Positions 50,775 to 61,240 of a DNA stretch of 64,000 bases are shown here, one piece after another; position 1 is the stretch's first letter, and each line of letters opens with the position of its first letter. The stretch lies in the NCBI GenBank assembly GCA_937868185.1, contig CALMMG010000002.1:27269-91268 (forward strand). The letters run 5' to 3'. The notes below the pieces were generated by a model that saw only the letters and a list, made by a program, of their open reading frames with translations, was not told where the DNA came from and searched no databases. The stretch is from an uncultured Pseudomonadota bacterium. GTDB lineage: Bacteria; Desulfobacterota; Desulfobulbia; Desulfobulbales; Desulfurivibrionaceae. The position numbers were made by a program, and so were the translations under genes.

Positions 50775-51771
50775 TGGCGCCACCAGATTTGATGGAGCGT
50801 TCGGCCGCCTCCAGCACGCGCAGAACACGTAAGGCGGAATGACCATCGGTCAATGGTGGCCGGTTTTCGGTTATGCAATCGGCAAACTCTTTCGCCACCA
50901 GTAACAAAGCTTCGGTGCTGTCAATTTGCGGTGAGTGGATATCGCCAGAGCGGTAGGAGACCATGAGCCGAGATTTCTCATCCTGCTCCATGGGATTGAG
51001 TTCAATTCCTTTATCGTATACCTTGATTTTTTCTGCCGGGACAAGATCATTCCATTCGATCATCTTTTTGCTGCCGCCGATGAGCGTTTTTCTGATCTTG
51101 ACCGGAGAAAGCCAGTTGACGTGGAAGTGGGCGATGAAGTTGCTGGGATAGGTCAGGGTGACGTAAGCAATATTTTCAATGCTGTTCCCGGCATGGGCCA
51201 AGCCATGGGCGCTCACCTGGATGGGCTTTTCAGGGAAGAGAAAATCGACGATGGCAAGATCATGGGTGGCCAGATCCCAGATGACGTTTACATCGTTCTG
51301 GAACAGGCCGAGGTTGATGCGGATTGAGTCAAAATACAATATCTCTCCCAGCTCGCCTGCGTCGATGATCTGTTTGATTTTTCTGACCGCACCCGTGTAG
51401 CAAAAGGTGTGGTCGCACATCAGGCGGAGGTCTTTTTTTGCGGCGAGCTCTACCAGTTCGCTACCCTGGGCGATGCTGGCTGCCAGTGGTTTTTCCAACA
51501 GGACATGCTTGCCCTTTTCTAGTGCGGCTTTTGCTAAGGGATAATGGGTCGCCACCGGCGTGGCTATTGCTACAGCGTCGATATCCTCCGCAGCCAGGAG
51601 TTCGTCCAGGGAGGTAGTTTTCCGCACCGAAGGGAACGGCCGCAAGGCAGCCTCTAGCCGGGCCGCATCCTGGTCGCATACCCAAGTGACAGTTGTTTGT
51701 CGGCAGGCCATAAAGTTGCGGATAAGGTTGGGTCCCCAATAGCCGCATCCTATTACCGCTGTTCTGAGCAT
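50752..51771 (-). CDS. Gfo/Idh/MocA family dehydrogenase, WbpB-like
   Basis: MLRTAVIGCGYWGPNLIRNFMACRQTTVTWVCDQD; GKHVLLEKPLA. Confidence 0.93.
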   Translation of the reverse strand: MLRTAVIGCGYWGPNLIRNFMACRQTTVTWVCDQDAARLEAALRPFPSVRKTTSLDELLAAEDIDAVAIATPVATHYPLAKAALEKGKHVLLEKPLAASIAQGSELVELAAKKDLRLMCDHTFCYTGAVRKIKQIIDAGELGEILYFDSIRINLGLFQNDVNVIWDLATHDLAIVDFLFPEKPIQVSAHGLAHAGNSIENIAYVTLTYPSNFIAHFHVNWLSPVKIRKTLIGGSKKMIEWNDLVPAEKIKVYDKGIELNPMEQDEKSRLMVSYRSGDIHSPQIDSTEALLLVAKEFADCITENRPPLTDGHSALRVLRVLEAAERSIKSGGANVRIEYP

Positions 51772-51938
51772 TGTTTTTCTCCCTGCGGATAACCCGGCTA
51801 TGTGGCCCGGATGTAGATCAACCACTAATTCTTATAATATTTATGGATTGTTTGCGATATATTTGTCAACATGACATTTGTTCCCGTAGCGGGATCCTTT
51901 TCTCCTCGGAGTGAACCCCAAGAAAGGAATCATGTCCC

Positions 51939-53495
51939 GTGCGAAGCCTGAAGATACAAACCGGTCTCACCTTTTTCCTACTGCTCACCATTGGTATGTT
52001 TCTTGTGGAGTTTGTTGCCATGCAGCATTGGCGGCGTGACGCCTTGCAGGTGGACCAAGGGCAGGCGGAATTGTTACTGGCATCTCTTGCTTCGCGTGGC
52101 TTCCCGTCGGCGGAAATGGGCGGCGACGCGGTCAGTTTGGAATTGCCGGCATCGGATGGGGCGGTATTGTGTCTCGGGATACTAGGCGTGGCGGGCAGAG
52201 TGGTGGTTTCCCCGCAATGTGATTTTGCCCAACCCCTTGCGGAAGGGCTAAGCCGTGTCGTGACAAGCGGGAAAGAATACCGTCGCCGCCTGTCGCCACC
52301 GGAAGACCGGGCGCAACACCCCGGGGAGATACTGCTCCTTGTCCACCCGGTCCGGGTTGATGGTGAAGCGTCTCTGCGCGCTGTTGGCATGATCCGCTCC
52401 CTGTCCCCGCTTAATGCGCGGTTACGGGAAGGGGAGGCTACCATTCTGGGGTATGTGCTTGTTAACGCCATTCTCCTGTCTTTGCTTGGGCTGTTCTACA
52501 TCATTAAGCTGGTGGTACGGCCCTTGGAGAACCTTGCCGAGCAGGCAGATCTCTATTCGGCGCGGCATGAGTTTCTCCCATTTTCTGGACGCGGGCGCAA
52601 TGAGTTTGGTCGTTTGGAGTTCAGTCTGCACAGGATGGTTGCCCAATTGGAGCAGGATCGTGAGGATTTGCGAAAAACGGTCTGTTCCCTCGAGCAGGCC
52701 AACACCCAGCTGGAAAAGACCCGCCAGGAAATGGTGCGTGCCGAAAAACAAGCATCCACCGGGCGGTTGGCGGCCGGCCTTGCCCACGAGATCGGCAATC
52801 CTCTGGGGGTGATGCAGGGGTATCTGGAATTGCTTCGCCAGGAAGGTCTTGACCCAGGCGAGAGGAAGGATTTTCTGGACAGGACTGACCAGGAACTGGG
52901 CCGGGTCAACCGGCTCATCCGGCAGCTTCTTGACTTCGCCCGGCCAGCGCCGGGCAACCGTGTGCCGGTGCATGGACAGCAACTGGTTCAACAGGTCGTA
53001 GCATTGTTCCGCGAGCGTGGCAATGGGGCGATTGCCTATAGCGCGACGCTTCGTGCCGACCAGGATTTGATCGTAGCGGATCCGGACGGTCTGCGTCAGG
53101 TGTTGGTCAACTGCCTGCTCAACGCAGAGGATGCACTCTTGGCAGAGGATGCTTTTCAAAAAAGCGGCAGAATTGAGGTGCTTTGCGAGAATTGGTCCGA
53201 CCCCAACGGCTTGCCCGCTTTGCGGGTGGCGGTGCGGGACAACGGGCCAGGAATCGCGGCCGAGTATGTGGCCGAGGTGTTCGAACCGTTTTTTACCACC
53301 AAGGAACCGGGAAAGGGCACCGGCCTTGGGCTTTCCGTTTCCTACGGACTGATCGCCGGATTCGGGGGCGACATGGGTGCTGTCAGTCAACCGGGAGAGG
53401 GCGCGGAGATATGGTTCAGTCTGCCGCTTTTGGCCGAGGATTCAGGCGGGGATGAAAATTGTGTACAGAGATCAAGAGCGGATCAGGATGGATGA
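51939..53495 (+). CDS. Membrane sensor histidine kinase (HAMP, HisKA, HATPase_c)
   Basis: [24 protein letters not shown]-box; [11 protein letters not shown]-box; [14 protein letters not shown]-box. Confidence 0.95.
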   Translation: MRSLKIQTGLTFFLLLTIGMFLVEFVAMQHWRRDALQVDQGQAELLLASLASRGFPSAEMGGDAVSLELPASDGAVLCLGILGVAGRVVVSPQCDFAQPLAEGLSRVVTSGKEYRRRLSPPEDRAQHPGEILLLVHPVRVDGEASLRAVGMIRSLSPLNARLREGEATILGYVLVNAILLSLLGLFYIIKLVVRPLENLAEQADLYSARHEFLPFSGRGRNEFGRLEFSLHRMVAQLEQDREDLRKTVCSLEQANTQLEKTRQEMVRAEKQASTGRLAAGLAHEIGNPLGVMQGYLELLRQEGLDPGERKDFLDRTDQELGRVNRLIRQLLDFARPAPGNRVPVHGQQLVQQVVALFRERGNGAIAYSATLRADQDLIVADPDGLRQVLVNCLLNAEDALLAEDAFQKSGRIEVLCENWSDPNGLPALRVAVRDNGPGIAAEYVAEVFEPFFTTKEPGKGTGLGLSVSYGLIAGFGGDMGAVSQPGEGAEIWFSLPLLAEDSGGDENCVQRSRADQDG

Positions 53496-54870
53496 ACCAC
53501 GGCGGCTGCTGATTATTGACGATGAGGCCAACATGCGGCATATGCTTTCCCTGCTCACCGGCAAGGCGGGGTATACTGTGACCCTGGCGGAAAACGGCCA
53601 GGAAGGACTGGAGGCCTTGACCAGGCAGGAGGTCGATCTCATCCTCTGCGACTTGAAAATGCCGCGTCTCAATGGCTTGGATTTTTTGGCCAAGGTCAAA
53701 GAGATAGGGGTTGATGTGCCGATTGTCATGATGTCGGCATATGCGGCTATCGAGGACGCCGTGGAGGCCATGAAGGCCGGGGCTTACGATTTTATTACCA
53801 AACCCTTTAAGGCCGACGAGGTGCTCCTTACCTTGGAGCGGGCCGGAGAGCACCTCAAGCTGCGCCGGGAAAACCAGCTGTTGCGGCGTCGGATAGACGA
53901 TCTGGAGGGGACGCGCGGGCTGGACGGCATGGTTGCCAAAAGCTCAGTCATGCTCGCCTTTCTTAAGACGGCGGTCAAGGCAGCGCGCTACGACATCACG
54001 GTGCTCATCACCGGTGAGTCTGGTACCGGCAAGGAGCTGGTAGCGCGGGGCATTCACCGCGAAAGCAGTCGGGCTGAGAAACCGTTTTTGGCCGTCAACT
54101 GTGGCGGTATGCCGGAGAGCCTGCTGGAAAGCGAGTTGTTCGGCTATGTGAAAGGGGCGTTTACCGGCGCGGAGAAAAACCGTAACGGCATTTTTCAGGA
54201 GGCGGATGGGGGCACGCTTTTTTTGGACGAGATTGGCGAACTCCCCCTCGGGGCGCAGGTGAAGCTGCTGCGGGTGCTGCAAGAACGGGAGATCAGGCCT
54301 GTGGGCGGGGTGCGGACAACCCCTGTAAATGTGCGGGTTCTTGCCGCCACTGCCCGCGATCTGGAAGAGGAGGTGGCGGCGGGGCGCTTTCGGGAGGATC
54401 TGTTTTATCGCCTGAACGTGATTAGGCTGCATGTTCCGCCGCTGCGCGAGCGTCTTGAGGATATCCCGTTGCTCTGTACCTATCTTCTTGGCAGGATCGC
54501 CGATAAGCTTGGCGAGGAGCCGCTTATTCTGGCCGCTGCATCCTTGGGGATTTTGTTGCGTTATCATTGGCCTGGCAATGTTCGCGAATTGGAAAATGTC
54601 TTGGAGCGGGCTGCTGTACTGGCTGAGGACAATATAATATTGCCGGAGCATTTGCCAGAGAACTTGGTCGGGCTGGCGGAACCGCAACAGCCGAACTTTG
54701 CAACGGCGCTGGTCACATTTTCGCTTAAGGAGGGCCAACGAGAACTGGAAAAGGCGTTGATCGCCCGTGCCCTGGTCGCAACCGATGGAAATAAGACCAA
54801 GGCGAGCCATATGCTTGAGATTAGCTATCCATCATTACTTAGCAAGATCAAAGAGTATGGATTGTATTAA
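53488..54870 (+). CDS. NtrC-family sigma-54 response regulator (PilR-like)
   Basis: [77 protein letters not shown]; Fis-type HTH at C-terminus. Confidence 0.96.
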   Translation: MDEPRRLLIIDDEANMRHMLSLLTGKAGYTVTLAENGQEGLEALTRQEVDLILCDLKMPRLNGLDFLAKVKEIGVDVPIVMMSAYAAIEDAVEAMKAGAYDFITKPFKADEVLLTLERAGEHLKLRRENQLLRRRIDDLEGTRGLDGMVAKSSVMLAFLKTAVKAARYDITVLITGESGTGKELVARGIHRESSRAEKPFLAVNCGGMPESLLESELFGYVKGAFTGAEKNRNGIFQEADGGTLFLDEIGELPLGAQVKLLRVLQEREIRPVGGVRTTPVNVRVLAATARDLEEEVAAGRFREDLFYRLNVIRLHVPPLRERLEDIPLLCTYLLGRIADKLGEEPLILAAASLGILLRYHWPGNVRELENVLERAAVLAEDNIILPEHLPENLVGLAEPQQPNFATALVTFSLKEGQRELEKALIARALVATDGNKTKASHMLEISYPSLLSKIKEYGLY

Positions 54871-55023
54871 AAAAATTAATGTTTCTTTTCCCGTTGGGCA
54901 ATATACTATTAAAAAAATTAACATTATTTCTAGCCATTGCGACTCGTTAGAAACGATGTTCTTCTCACATGTTCTGTACTCCCGAGCGACATGCGTGCAG
55001 GATTTCATAGGGACATTTTGTCT

Positions 55024-55039
55024 AGGCACGATTCTGGCA
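55024..55039 (+). promoter_or_regulatory. Sigma-54 (-24/-12) promoter candidate for the minor-pilin operon
   Basis: AGGCACGATTCTGGCA versus TGGCACN5TTGCW; GG-N10-GC spacing exact; 65 nt upstream of fimT-like start. Confidence 0.65.
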
Positions 55040-55103
55040 TCAACGATTAATCGTCATCTTTCCATAAAAAGCTTTAGGCGCCTTCGTAGAGGTAGGAGCA
55101 CCA

Positions 55104-55670
55104 ATGCATCTGACGCAGACCAAAAGAAAGGCAGGCTTCACCTTGGTGGAGTTGATGATCGCCGTGGCCATTATCGGTATCATGGCCGCTGTCGCTACTC
55201 CGGCTTTTATCGCTTGGCTCCCCAATTATCGTCTCAAAAGCGCAGCCCGGGACCTGTATTCCGCCTTGCAAAACGCAAGGTTGCTGGCGGTGAAGAATAA
55301 CACCACCGTCCAGGTTGTCTTTGGCCCGGCAGCAAATCCGAACTCCTATCTCATCGACCTTAATGGAAACGGAGTCGTTGACCTGTCAGGTGAATACCAG
55401 GTGAATTTGTCAGGATATGGTGGAGGAGTTCAATTTGCCTTTCCTGCCGGGCTTGTTGACTGGGGAGGGGCGGCTGTTGCCCAAAGCATTACTTTTCCGG
55501 GAGGCATCTGCACATATAACAGCAATGGAACATCCGGAGTCGGCACCGTGTATCTGGTAAACGTCCAGCAACATATTGTCTATGCCATAACCACCGTGAC
55601 AAGCGGAGCGGCTAAATTGAGAAAATATAATGGGATGTTACCCTTCACCGCAAACAACTGGATGGAATGA
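55104..55670 (+). CDS. fimT: FimT/GspH-type minor pseudopilin
   Basis: KAGFTLVELMIAVAIIGIMAAVATPAFIAWLPNYRLKSAARDLYSALQNARLLAVKNN. Confidence 0.92.
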   Translation: MHLTQTKRKAGFTLVELMIAVAIIGIMAAVATPAFIAWLPNYRLKSAARDLYSALQNARLLAVKNNTTVQVVFGPAANPNSYLIDLNGNGVVDLSGEYQVNLSGYGGGVQFAFPAGLVDWGGAAVAQSITFPGGICTYNSNGTSGVGTVYLVNVQQHIVYAITTVTSGAAKLRKYNGMLPFTANNWME

Positions 55671-55671
55671 A

Positions 55672-56391
55672 ATGCGCACTGTTGCCGAGACACCTATCGC
55701 CCAAAGAGGTTTTACCCTGGTTGAGTTGATGATCGCCTTGGCAATTTCCGGGGTGGTTATGGCTGCCATCGTAACCACTTTTCGCATCCAACAGGCGAGC
55801 TATGTGGTGCAGGATGAGGTGGTTGTCATGCAGCAGAATCTCAGAGCCGCCATGAGCCAGATGACCAGAGAGTTGCGTATGGCTCGATATGATCCGAGCA
55901 AGATCGCCGGGGCCGAGATTTCTGCAGCCGCAGCCAGCTCCATTACATTTTCAATGGTTGCCAATGCCGGAGGACTCACGACTATAACTTATAGCCTTTA
56001 TGTGCCCTATGCGGCGGAAGGAAATACGGCTACGGCTATCGGCAGAGCGGTTAACGGAGGGGCTGTAGCGCCGTTGGCCGAAAATATCCAGGCGCTGGAG
56101 TTTCGTTATCTCGATGCAAGCGGCAATGTAACCACCGTCCTTGCTGACATTGCCACCATTCAGGTTTCCATTCTGGCGCGGGCGGACCGGCAGGACCCTA
56201 GCTTTGTCAATACTCTAAGCTATTTTCCTGCCTCATGCCCGCAGCCAGCTCCTCCCGCACTTCCAGATGACTCATGCATCGTTGCGGGAAGCGCCTGGGA
56301 TTTTGACGGAGTACCGGGCAATAACAGCAACGCATTCAACGACAACTTCCGCCGCCGCCTGTTGATTACAACAATCCAGCTGCGGAACTAA
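55672..56391 (+). CDS. pilW: PilW-type minor pilin
   Basis: QRGFTLVELMIALAISGVVMAAIVTTFRIQQASYVVQDEVVVMQQNLRAAMSQMTRELRMA. Confidence 0.88.
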   Translation: MRTVAETPIAQRGFTLVELMIALAISGVVMAAIVTTFRIQQASYVVQDEVVVMQQNLRAAMSQMTRELRMARYDPSKIAGAEISAAAASSITFSMVANAGGLTTITYSLYVPYAAEGNTATAIGRAVNGGAVAPLAENIQALEFRYLDASGNVTTVLADIATIQVSILARADRQDPSFVNTLSYFPASCPQPAPPALPDDSCIVAGSAWDFDGVPGNNSNAFNDNFRRRLLITTIQLRN

Positions 56392-56458
56392 AAAAAATGA
56401 TGCCGCGCAAGATAGTGCCCATCCCGGAACACCTGTCGGACCATGGAGCGAGACTTTC

Positions 56459-56932
56459 ATGATACATCCTTGCCTGAATAACAAAAAGGGCTTCACCATC
56501 ATCGAAGTGATGATTGCAATCGTAGTCCTGGCAATCGGCCTATTGGGTGCCGGTGCCATGCAGGTGGCAGCCATCAAGGGAAACGCGAACTCATCTAAGC
56601 TGACGGAGGCAACAAATCTTGCTGCCGCTCAGATTGAAAACATCCTCTCATTGAGTGCAGGCGATCCACTGTTGGCCAACAATAACAATGTGCCTTTTAA
56701 GAGGATGGGAATCCTGGGTCTTGTTGGGCCAGGGAACAACATGATGCAGGTTGTGGATGACGTGGCGGACAACTCAATCACTTCCGGAGAGTACACCATA
56801 TACTGGAATGGAACTCCCCACAATGATCCAGTCACTGGCCTACAGGTTGGCATAGACATGCAGGTGCATGTGGTCTGGAATGAAGGGGGGCGGGTGAGAA
56901 CAGTGAGTATGAATTTCGTTAAGGTTCTATAG
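56459..56932 (+). CDS. pilV: PilV-type minor pilin
   Basis: KKGFTIIEVMIAIVVLAIGLLGAGAMQVAAIKGN. Confidence 0.88.
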   Translation: MIHPCLNNKKGFTIIEVMIAIVVLAIGLLGAGAMQVAAIKGNANSSKLTEATNLAAAQIENILSLSAGDPLLANNNNVPFKRMGILGLVGPGNNMMQVVDDVADNSITSGEYTIYWNGTPHNDPVTGLQVGIDMQVHVVWNEGGRVRTVSMNFVKVL

Positions 56933-56943
56933 GGGAGGATCCC

Positions 56944-57561
56944 ATGAAAAGTACACCGTTGTTGGGCAAGGTGGTTGGTAATGAGGACGGATTTGTCCTT
57001 GCAGCTGCAATGGTGGTATTGCTCGTCCTTGTTATCCTAGGTATCGCGGCGACCAACATTAGCAATACCGAGTATTTGATTGCTTCCAATGACCGGATGA
57101 TCAAGGTGGATTTTTATAATCAGGAGGGCTGTCTGGCTCAAGGCAGATTTAACTTTCGGACCTGGCTAACCTCCGCCTTCATTGGTGCTGGGGAAACAAC
57201 AGCGGTTTTTCCCATTAATGGGGATGCAAACGGCAACGGCATCAACGACACGATTGAGAGTAATTGCCTGGACCCAAACGGGATTGTCGTGGGTCTTTAC
57301 AAGGTCAGGAAGATAGAAGCGACCGGCACCCCCATCCTTGCTGGCTGGGCGGATAACAATACGGTGGATCCTGTCGTTGCAGCCAAACATCCTGCCAACC
57401 AGTTTCCCCCCATGGCCCATGCGGACAAACCCCCTCCCGGAAGCGGCTATGATCCGAAAAACTTTGAAATCCGCCGTTATGTCATGACCAGTTATTCACC
57501 GGACCTAGACCGGAAAGTGATATTGCAGGAAGGGGTTTATAAGGTTTTCAACAAATATTGA
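56944..57561 (+). CDS. pilX: PilX-like minor pilin
   Basis: DGFVLAAAMVVLLVLVILGIAATNISNTEYLIASND; position between pilV and pilY1. Confidence 0.78.
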   Translation: MKSTPLLGKVVGNEDGFVLAAAMVVLLVLVILGIAATNISNTEYLIASNDRMIKVDFYNQEGCLAQGRFNFRTWLTSAFIGAGETTAVFPINGDANGNGINDTIESNCLDPNGIVVGLYKVRKIEATGTPILAGWADNNTVDPVVAAKHPANQFPPMAHADKPPPGSGYDPKNFEIRRYVMTSYSPDLDRKVILQEGVYKVFNKY

Positions 57562-57638
57562 TTCTTAGATAGGCAGGGGAATGCTTCGCCAAACCATTTC
57601 CTAACGAAGCAGTGTCGTTCGGCACAGGAGAGTGAAAG

Positions 57639-60600
57639 ATGAAAAAAATACATTTAGCCCTTGGGTTTCTTTTATGTCTGGCGCATCCCGCCCTTGCGGC
57701 CGACACCGATATTTATGGGGTGTCTACCATTAATGTAAAGCCCAACGTGCTGATCATCTTTGACAACTCGGGCAGTATGGGTACGCAGGATATTCCCAGT
57801 CATATCTATGACCCGAACACCACCTACGCTGGAACGGCAACGAGTAATGCTGTGTACCGGCTCAGTGGCGGGAATTACAACACTCTCTACTTTGCTGATA
57901 TCAATAGCGCGAACTGGCAATGTGCTGCCGCAAAAACTAGTTTGAAAACACTGGGATATTATCAAGGGAATCTTACGGTAAGCGGAAGCGGCAGCTCAGC
58001 GGTTGTAACCTGCGGCGGCACGAATAGGACCCTGCGTCTCGGGAATTTTCGAAACTTTGACGCCCTGGGTTACGCAATCAAGTTCACCAGGATGGAGGTC
58101 GCCAAGAAGGTTATTGCGCAACTTATCTATGATAATTACAACGATGTCCGTTTCGGCCTTATGAAGTTCAACGCTCAAACACCACTGACCTATTACGGAA
58201 GCACTGCCGATAAAGAATATGAAAGCGGCTACATCATGGCTGTTCCTGGAGCCAGCCAAGCGACACTAATTGGCAGCTACACCCCAACCACCGTATTTAC
58301 CGATAATGATCAATCGGCTACTTTTGGCCAGATTGGCGGGATGTATAGCGATACCTATACGCCCCTGGCGGAAACCCTGGCCGAGGCCGGACTCTTTTAC
58401 GCCGGCCAGCAGAGCTGGTACAACGGCACCGCGACGGGTACGGGGTATCCGGTGGGTAAATTCAGTGCCACCTGCGCGGCGAGCAACACGGGTTGTCAGG
58501 ACTACAGCACCAGCACGCCCATTCAGTACCGTTGCCAGAAAAACTATATCATCATCATGACTGATGGCGACCCCACCTTGGATAATAACCCCAAGTTGGC
58601 AAACAATGCCTACATCAACGGCACGAAGATCCCCGCCGCAGGCCATGACGGCCTAGCCGACTACTTGGACGATGTCGCCTACTTCTTGGCCCACAATGAT
58701 CTCCTTCCAACTATGGGAAGCGCTGGCGATTTTCAAAACCAGACGGTCACCACCTATACCATCGGGTTCACCACGAACAACACCCTCTTGCAGAACACAG
58801 CAACCAATGGGGGTGGGCAATACTATACTGCCGCCAACGCCTCCTCCCTGGGTGAGGCACTTAACAACATTATAAGCGATATCAAGGCGAATAACGAAGG
58901 GTTCTCCGCCGCCGCTGTTCCGGTCAGTCGCGCCAATAAGGCCTATGCCGGCAACTTTGTCTATTATGGCTTGTTCCAGCCGCTCAACACGGGCAACTGG
59001 GTGGGCAATTTGAAGAAGTACGGTATTACCGATTTAGGGGTCATTCAGGATAAAAATGGCATGGCTGCCATCAGTGGCGGGGTTGTTGCTGACAACGCCA
59101 CCTCGTATTGGAGCACTATTGTGGACGGGCCTTCGGTTATCAAAGGCGGGGCAGGCGAAAAACTGACCAATGACTTGGCGGCCGGCGTTGTTAGGAAAAT
59201 TTACACTTATACTGGAACCACCTCTACCTTGACCAATGTGGCGAACAACTTTGTCACGACCAATGCAGCCCTTAATACAACAACCTACCCAGGCCTTACT
59301 GCAAGTGTAATCACAGCGGTAAGGCATGACACAACTGACACCTGGCCGTTGGGAAGCCTTCTCCACTCGCAACCCTTGGTGGTCCATTATGATGACAATA
59401 ATGATGGGGTAGATGATCATTCAATGATTTATGTCGGCGCCAACGACGGCATGCTGCATTGTTTTGACGACAATGATGGCGCGGAAAAATGGGGTTTTGT
59501 CCCGCGTGATTTGCTCGATGATTTGGCTCCGTTGGTCGCGCCAACCGCCCTGCACTATTATGTTGACGGCTCCCCCGTTTTGTACACCTACGATCATGAC
59601 GGCAACCCCGCGACCCCCAATAAGAAGATGATCATTGTTGGTGAACGGCGGGGCGGTTATCATTATACGGCGCTTGACATCAGTGATTACAATGCGCCTT
59701 TGTTACAGTACGAAGTCGCGCCAAGTATCCTCGGGGGCGGGACCAAGTATCTTGGGCAATCGTGGGGGAAACCGCAAGCGTGTGAGATGGTGGATCACCT
59801 GGATATCAATGGCGATCCGGTACCCAAGGATGTTTTTTTCATGGCCGGGGGATATGATGATAATCAGGACAGCAGCACACCGGCAGCCACAGACAGTAAA
59901 GGCAAGGCGGTTTTCGCCATTGACAGCCAGACGGGTGCTTTATTTCCGAACTTTAATTTCAATGGAGATAATTTTAGCAGCATGACCCATTCCATCGTGG
60001 CCGCTGTGGGGTATGAGAATCCATCCACCCGAACGACGACAAGGGCCTATGCCGGGGATCTCCATGGAAATCTGTTTGCTTTTCGCGATGATATCTTTCA
60101 TCTTAATCAGGACAAGGCCAAAAAGGGTTGTTTTGCCGGCCAGTACAACGGGCAGGAAGATGGGACCTGGGGTCAGAAGCTAAAGCTGTACTCCAGCCCC
60201 GGGAAAAAGATTTTTTATGCTCCCACTGTCCTCAATGAATTTTTCCCAGTTAAATTTTCCTATTGCTCCCAGCCCAACCCAGATACGTTGAATTGTTCAG
60301 GGACTCCAGCCCCTACTTGTGCTCCAACAGACTTATTGCAGAAGACAGAGAATAGAATTGGGGACTATGTCTTCTATGGAACTGGTGACCGTGAACACCC
60401 GAATGAGACTGCTACTACCAATGCATTCTATGCTATAAAAAACAGCTGGCAGTGGGAGGACAACTCTGCGACCCCCGGAATTGATGAAAGCATTTTCCCC
60501 GCCATTATTGAAGCCTACGTTGATGCAACAGATGGTATGGTCAAGTCCAAGGCGGACAACAGCGTAATCGTTGGAACGCAGCGTGATGCGCAAGGCGATA

Positions 60601-61154
60601 AGATCCTTGGTGTGCCCGGCACCGGCCTGTTTATTCTTGATGTCACTGATGATCTTATCCAAAATACGCAGTCAGTCGCAGCGACTAGAAAGCTCTACTC
60701 CAACTATGTCAGTGATGCAATTGACCATCCTAACAACAGGGGGTGGTTTATCCGCCTTGTCGAGGCGGATGGAAGCTCGGTGGGAGAAAAGGTTGTCTCT
60801 TCACCAATAATTTTTGGCGGGGTCATATATTTTACAACGTATATCCCTGACTCCGGAGCGGTCGTTGTAGATCCTTGTGCAAACCCTGGAGCAAAAGGGG
60901 CAGGGTATCTGTACGCCATAGGCTACAAGCACGGCGAAGCTGTGCAGGATTATGATACAAGCAATAATGATCAGAATTCTGGAGACAAGCACCGTGGTGA
61001 CCGCCGCAAGAAATTGGGGACGCCTGGTATTCCTCCGGAACCTGTTTTGGTTGTCCATGAAGGGAAGCCAACCATCATTACCGGGTTCACCACGGAAAAC
61101 CCCGTGTTTAGGCAGAGTGTGGAAGTGTTTTACTGGAGACAGATAGACAGATAA
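57639..61154 (+). CDS. pilY1: PilY1-like pilus tip/adhesin protein with vWA-like domain
   Basis: Signal peptide; VLIIFDNSGSMGTQ MIDAS-type; C-terminal PilY1 propeller LHSQPLVVHYDDNNDGVDDHSMIYVGANDGMLHCFDDNDGAEKWGFVPRDLL. Confidence 0.94.
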   Translation: MKKIHLALGFLLCLAHPALAADTDIYGVSTINVKPNVLIIFDNSGSMGTQDIPSHIYDPNTTYAGTATSNAVYRLSGGNYNTLYFADINSANWQCAAAKTSLKTLGYYQGNLTVSGSGSSAVVTCGGTNRTLRLGNFRNFDALGYAIKFTRMEVAKKVIAQLIYDNYNDVRFGLMKFNAQTPLTYYGSTADKEYESGYIMAVPGASQATLIGSYTPTTVFTDNDQSATFGQIGGMYSDTYTPLAETLAEAGLFYAGQQSWYNGTATGTGYPVGKFSATCAASNTGCQDYSTSTPIQYRCQKNYIIIMTDGDPTLDNNPKLANNAYINGTKIPAAGHDGLADYLDDVAYFLAHNDLLPTMGSAGDFQNQTVTTYTIGFTTNNTLLQNTATNGGGQYYTAANASSLGEALNNIISDIKANNEGFSAAAVPVSRANKAYAGNFVYYGLFQPLNTGNWVGNLKKYGITDLGVIQDKNGMAAISGGVVADNATSYWSTIVDGPSVIKGGAGEKLTNDLAAGVVRKIYTYTGTTSTLTNVANNFVTTNAALNTTTYPGLTASVITAVRHDTTDTWPLGSLLHSQPLVVHYDDNNDGVDDHSMIYVGANDGMLHCFDDNDGAEKWGFVPRDLLDDLAPLVAPTALHYYVDGSPVLYTYDHDGNPATPNKKMIIVGERRGGYHYTALDISDYNAPLLQYEVAPSILGGGTKYLGQSWGKPQACEMVDHLDINGDPVPKDVFFMAGGYDDNQDSSTPAATDSKGKAVFAIDSQTGALFPNFNFNGDNFSSMTHSIVAAVGYENPSTRTTTRAYAGDLHGNLFAFRDDIFHLNQDKAKKGCFAGQYNGQEDGTWGQKLKLYSSPGKKIFYAPTVLNEFFPVKFSYCSQPNPDTLNCSGTPAPTCAPTDLLQKTENRIGDYVFYGTGDREHPNETATTNAFYAIKNSWQWEDNSATPGIDESIFPAIIEAYVDATDGMVKSKADNSVIVGTQRDAQGDKILGVPGTGLFILDVTDDLIQNTQSVAATRKLYSNYVSDAIDHPNNRGWFIRLVEADGSSVGEKVVSSPIIFGGVIYFTTYIPDSGAVVVDPCANPGAKGAGYLYAIGYKHGEAVQDYDTSNNDQNSGDKHRGDRRKKLGTPGIPPEPVLVVHEGKPTIITGFTTENPVFRQSVEVFYWRQIDR

Positions 61155-61240
61155 CGGTTTTATCGACGGTTCTGCTATAGTCAGCCCGGTTCGTGATTTG
61201 ATAGGGGGTAACTGTGAGAAATAAAAAAGGAGGTTCTTCA

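Noticed and set aside
54767-55300. 177-aa plus-strand ORF overlapping the regulator end and fimT start
   Set aside because: Out of frame with both real genes and covers the sigma-54 promoter region; no domain
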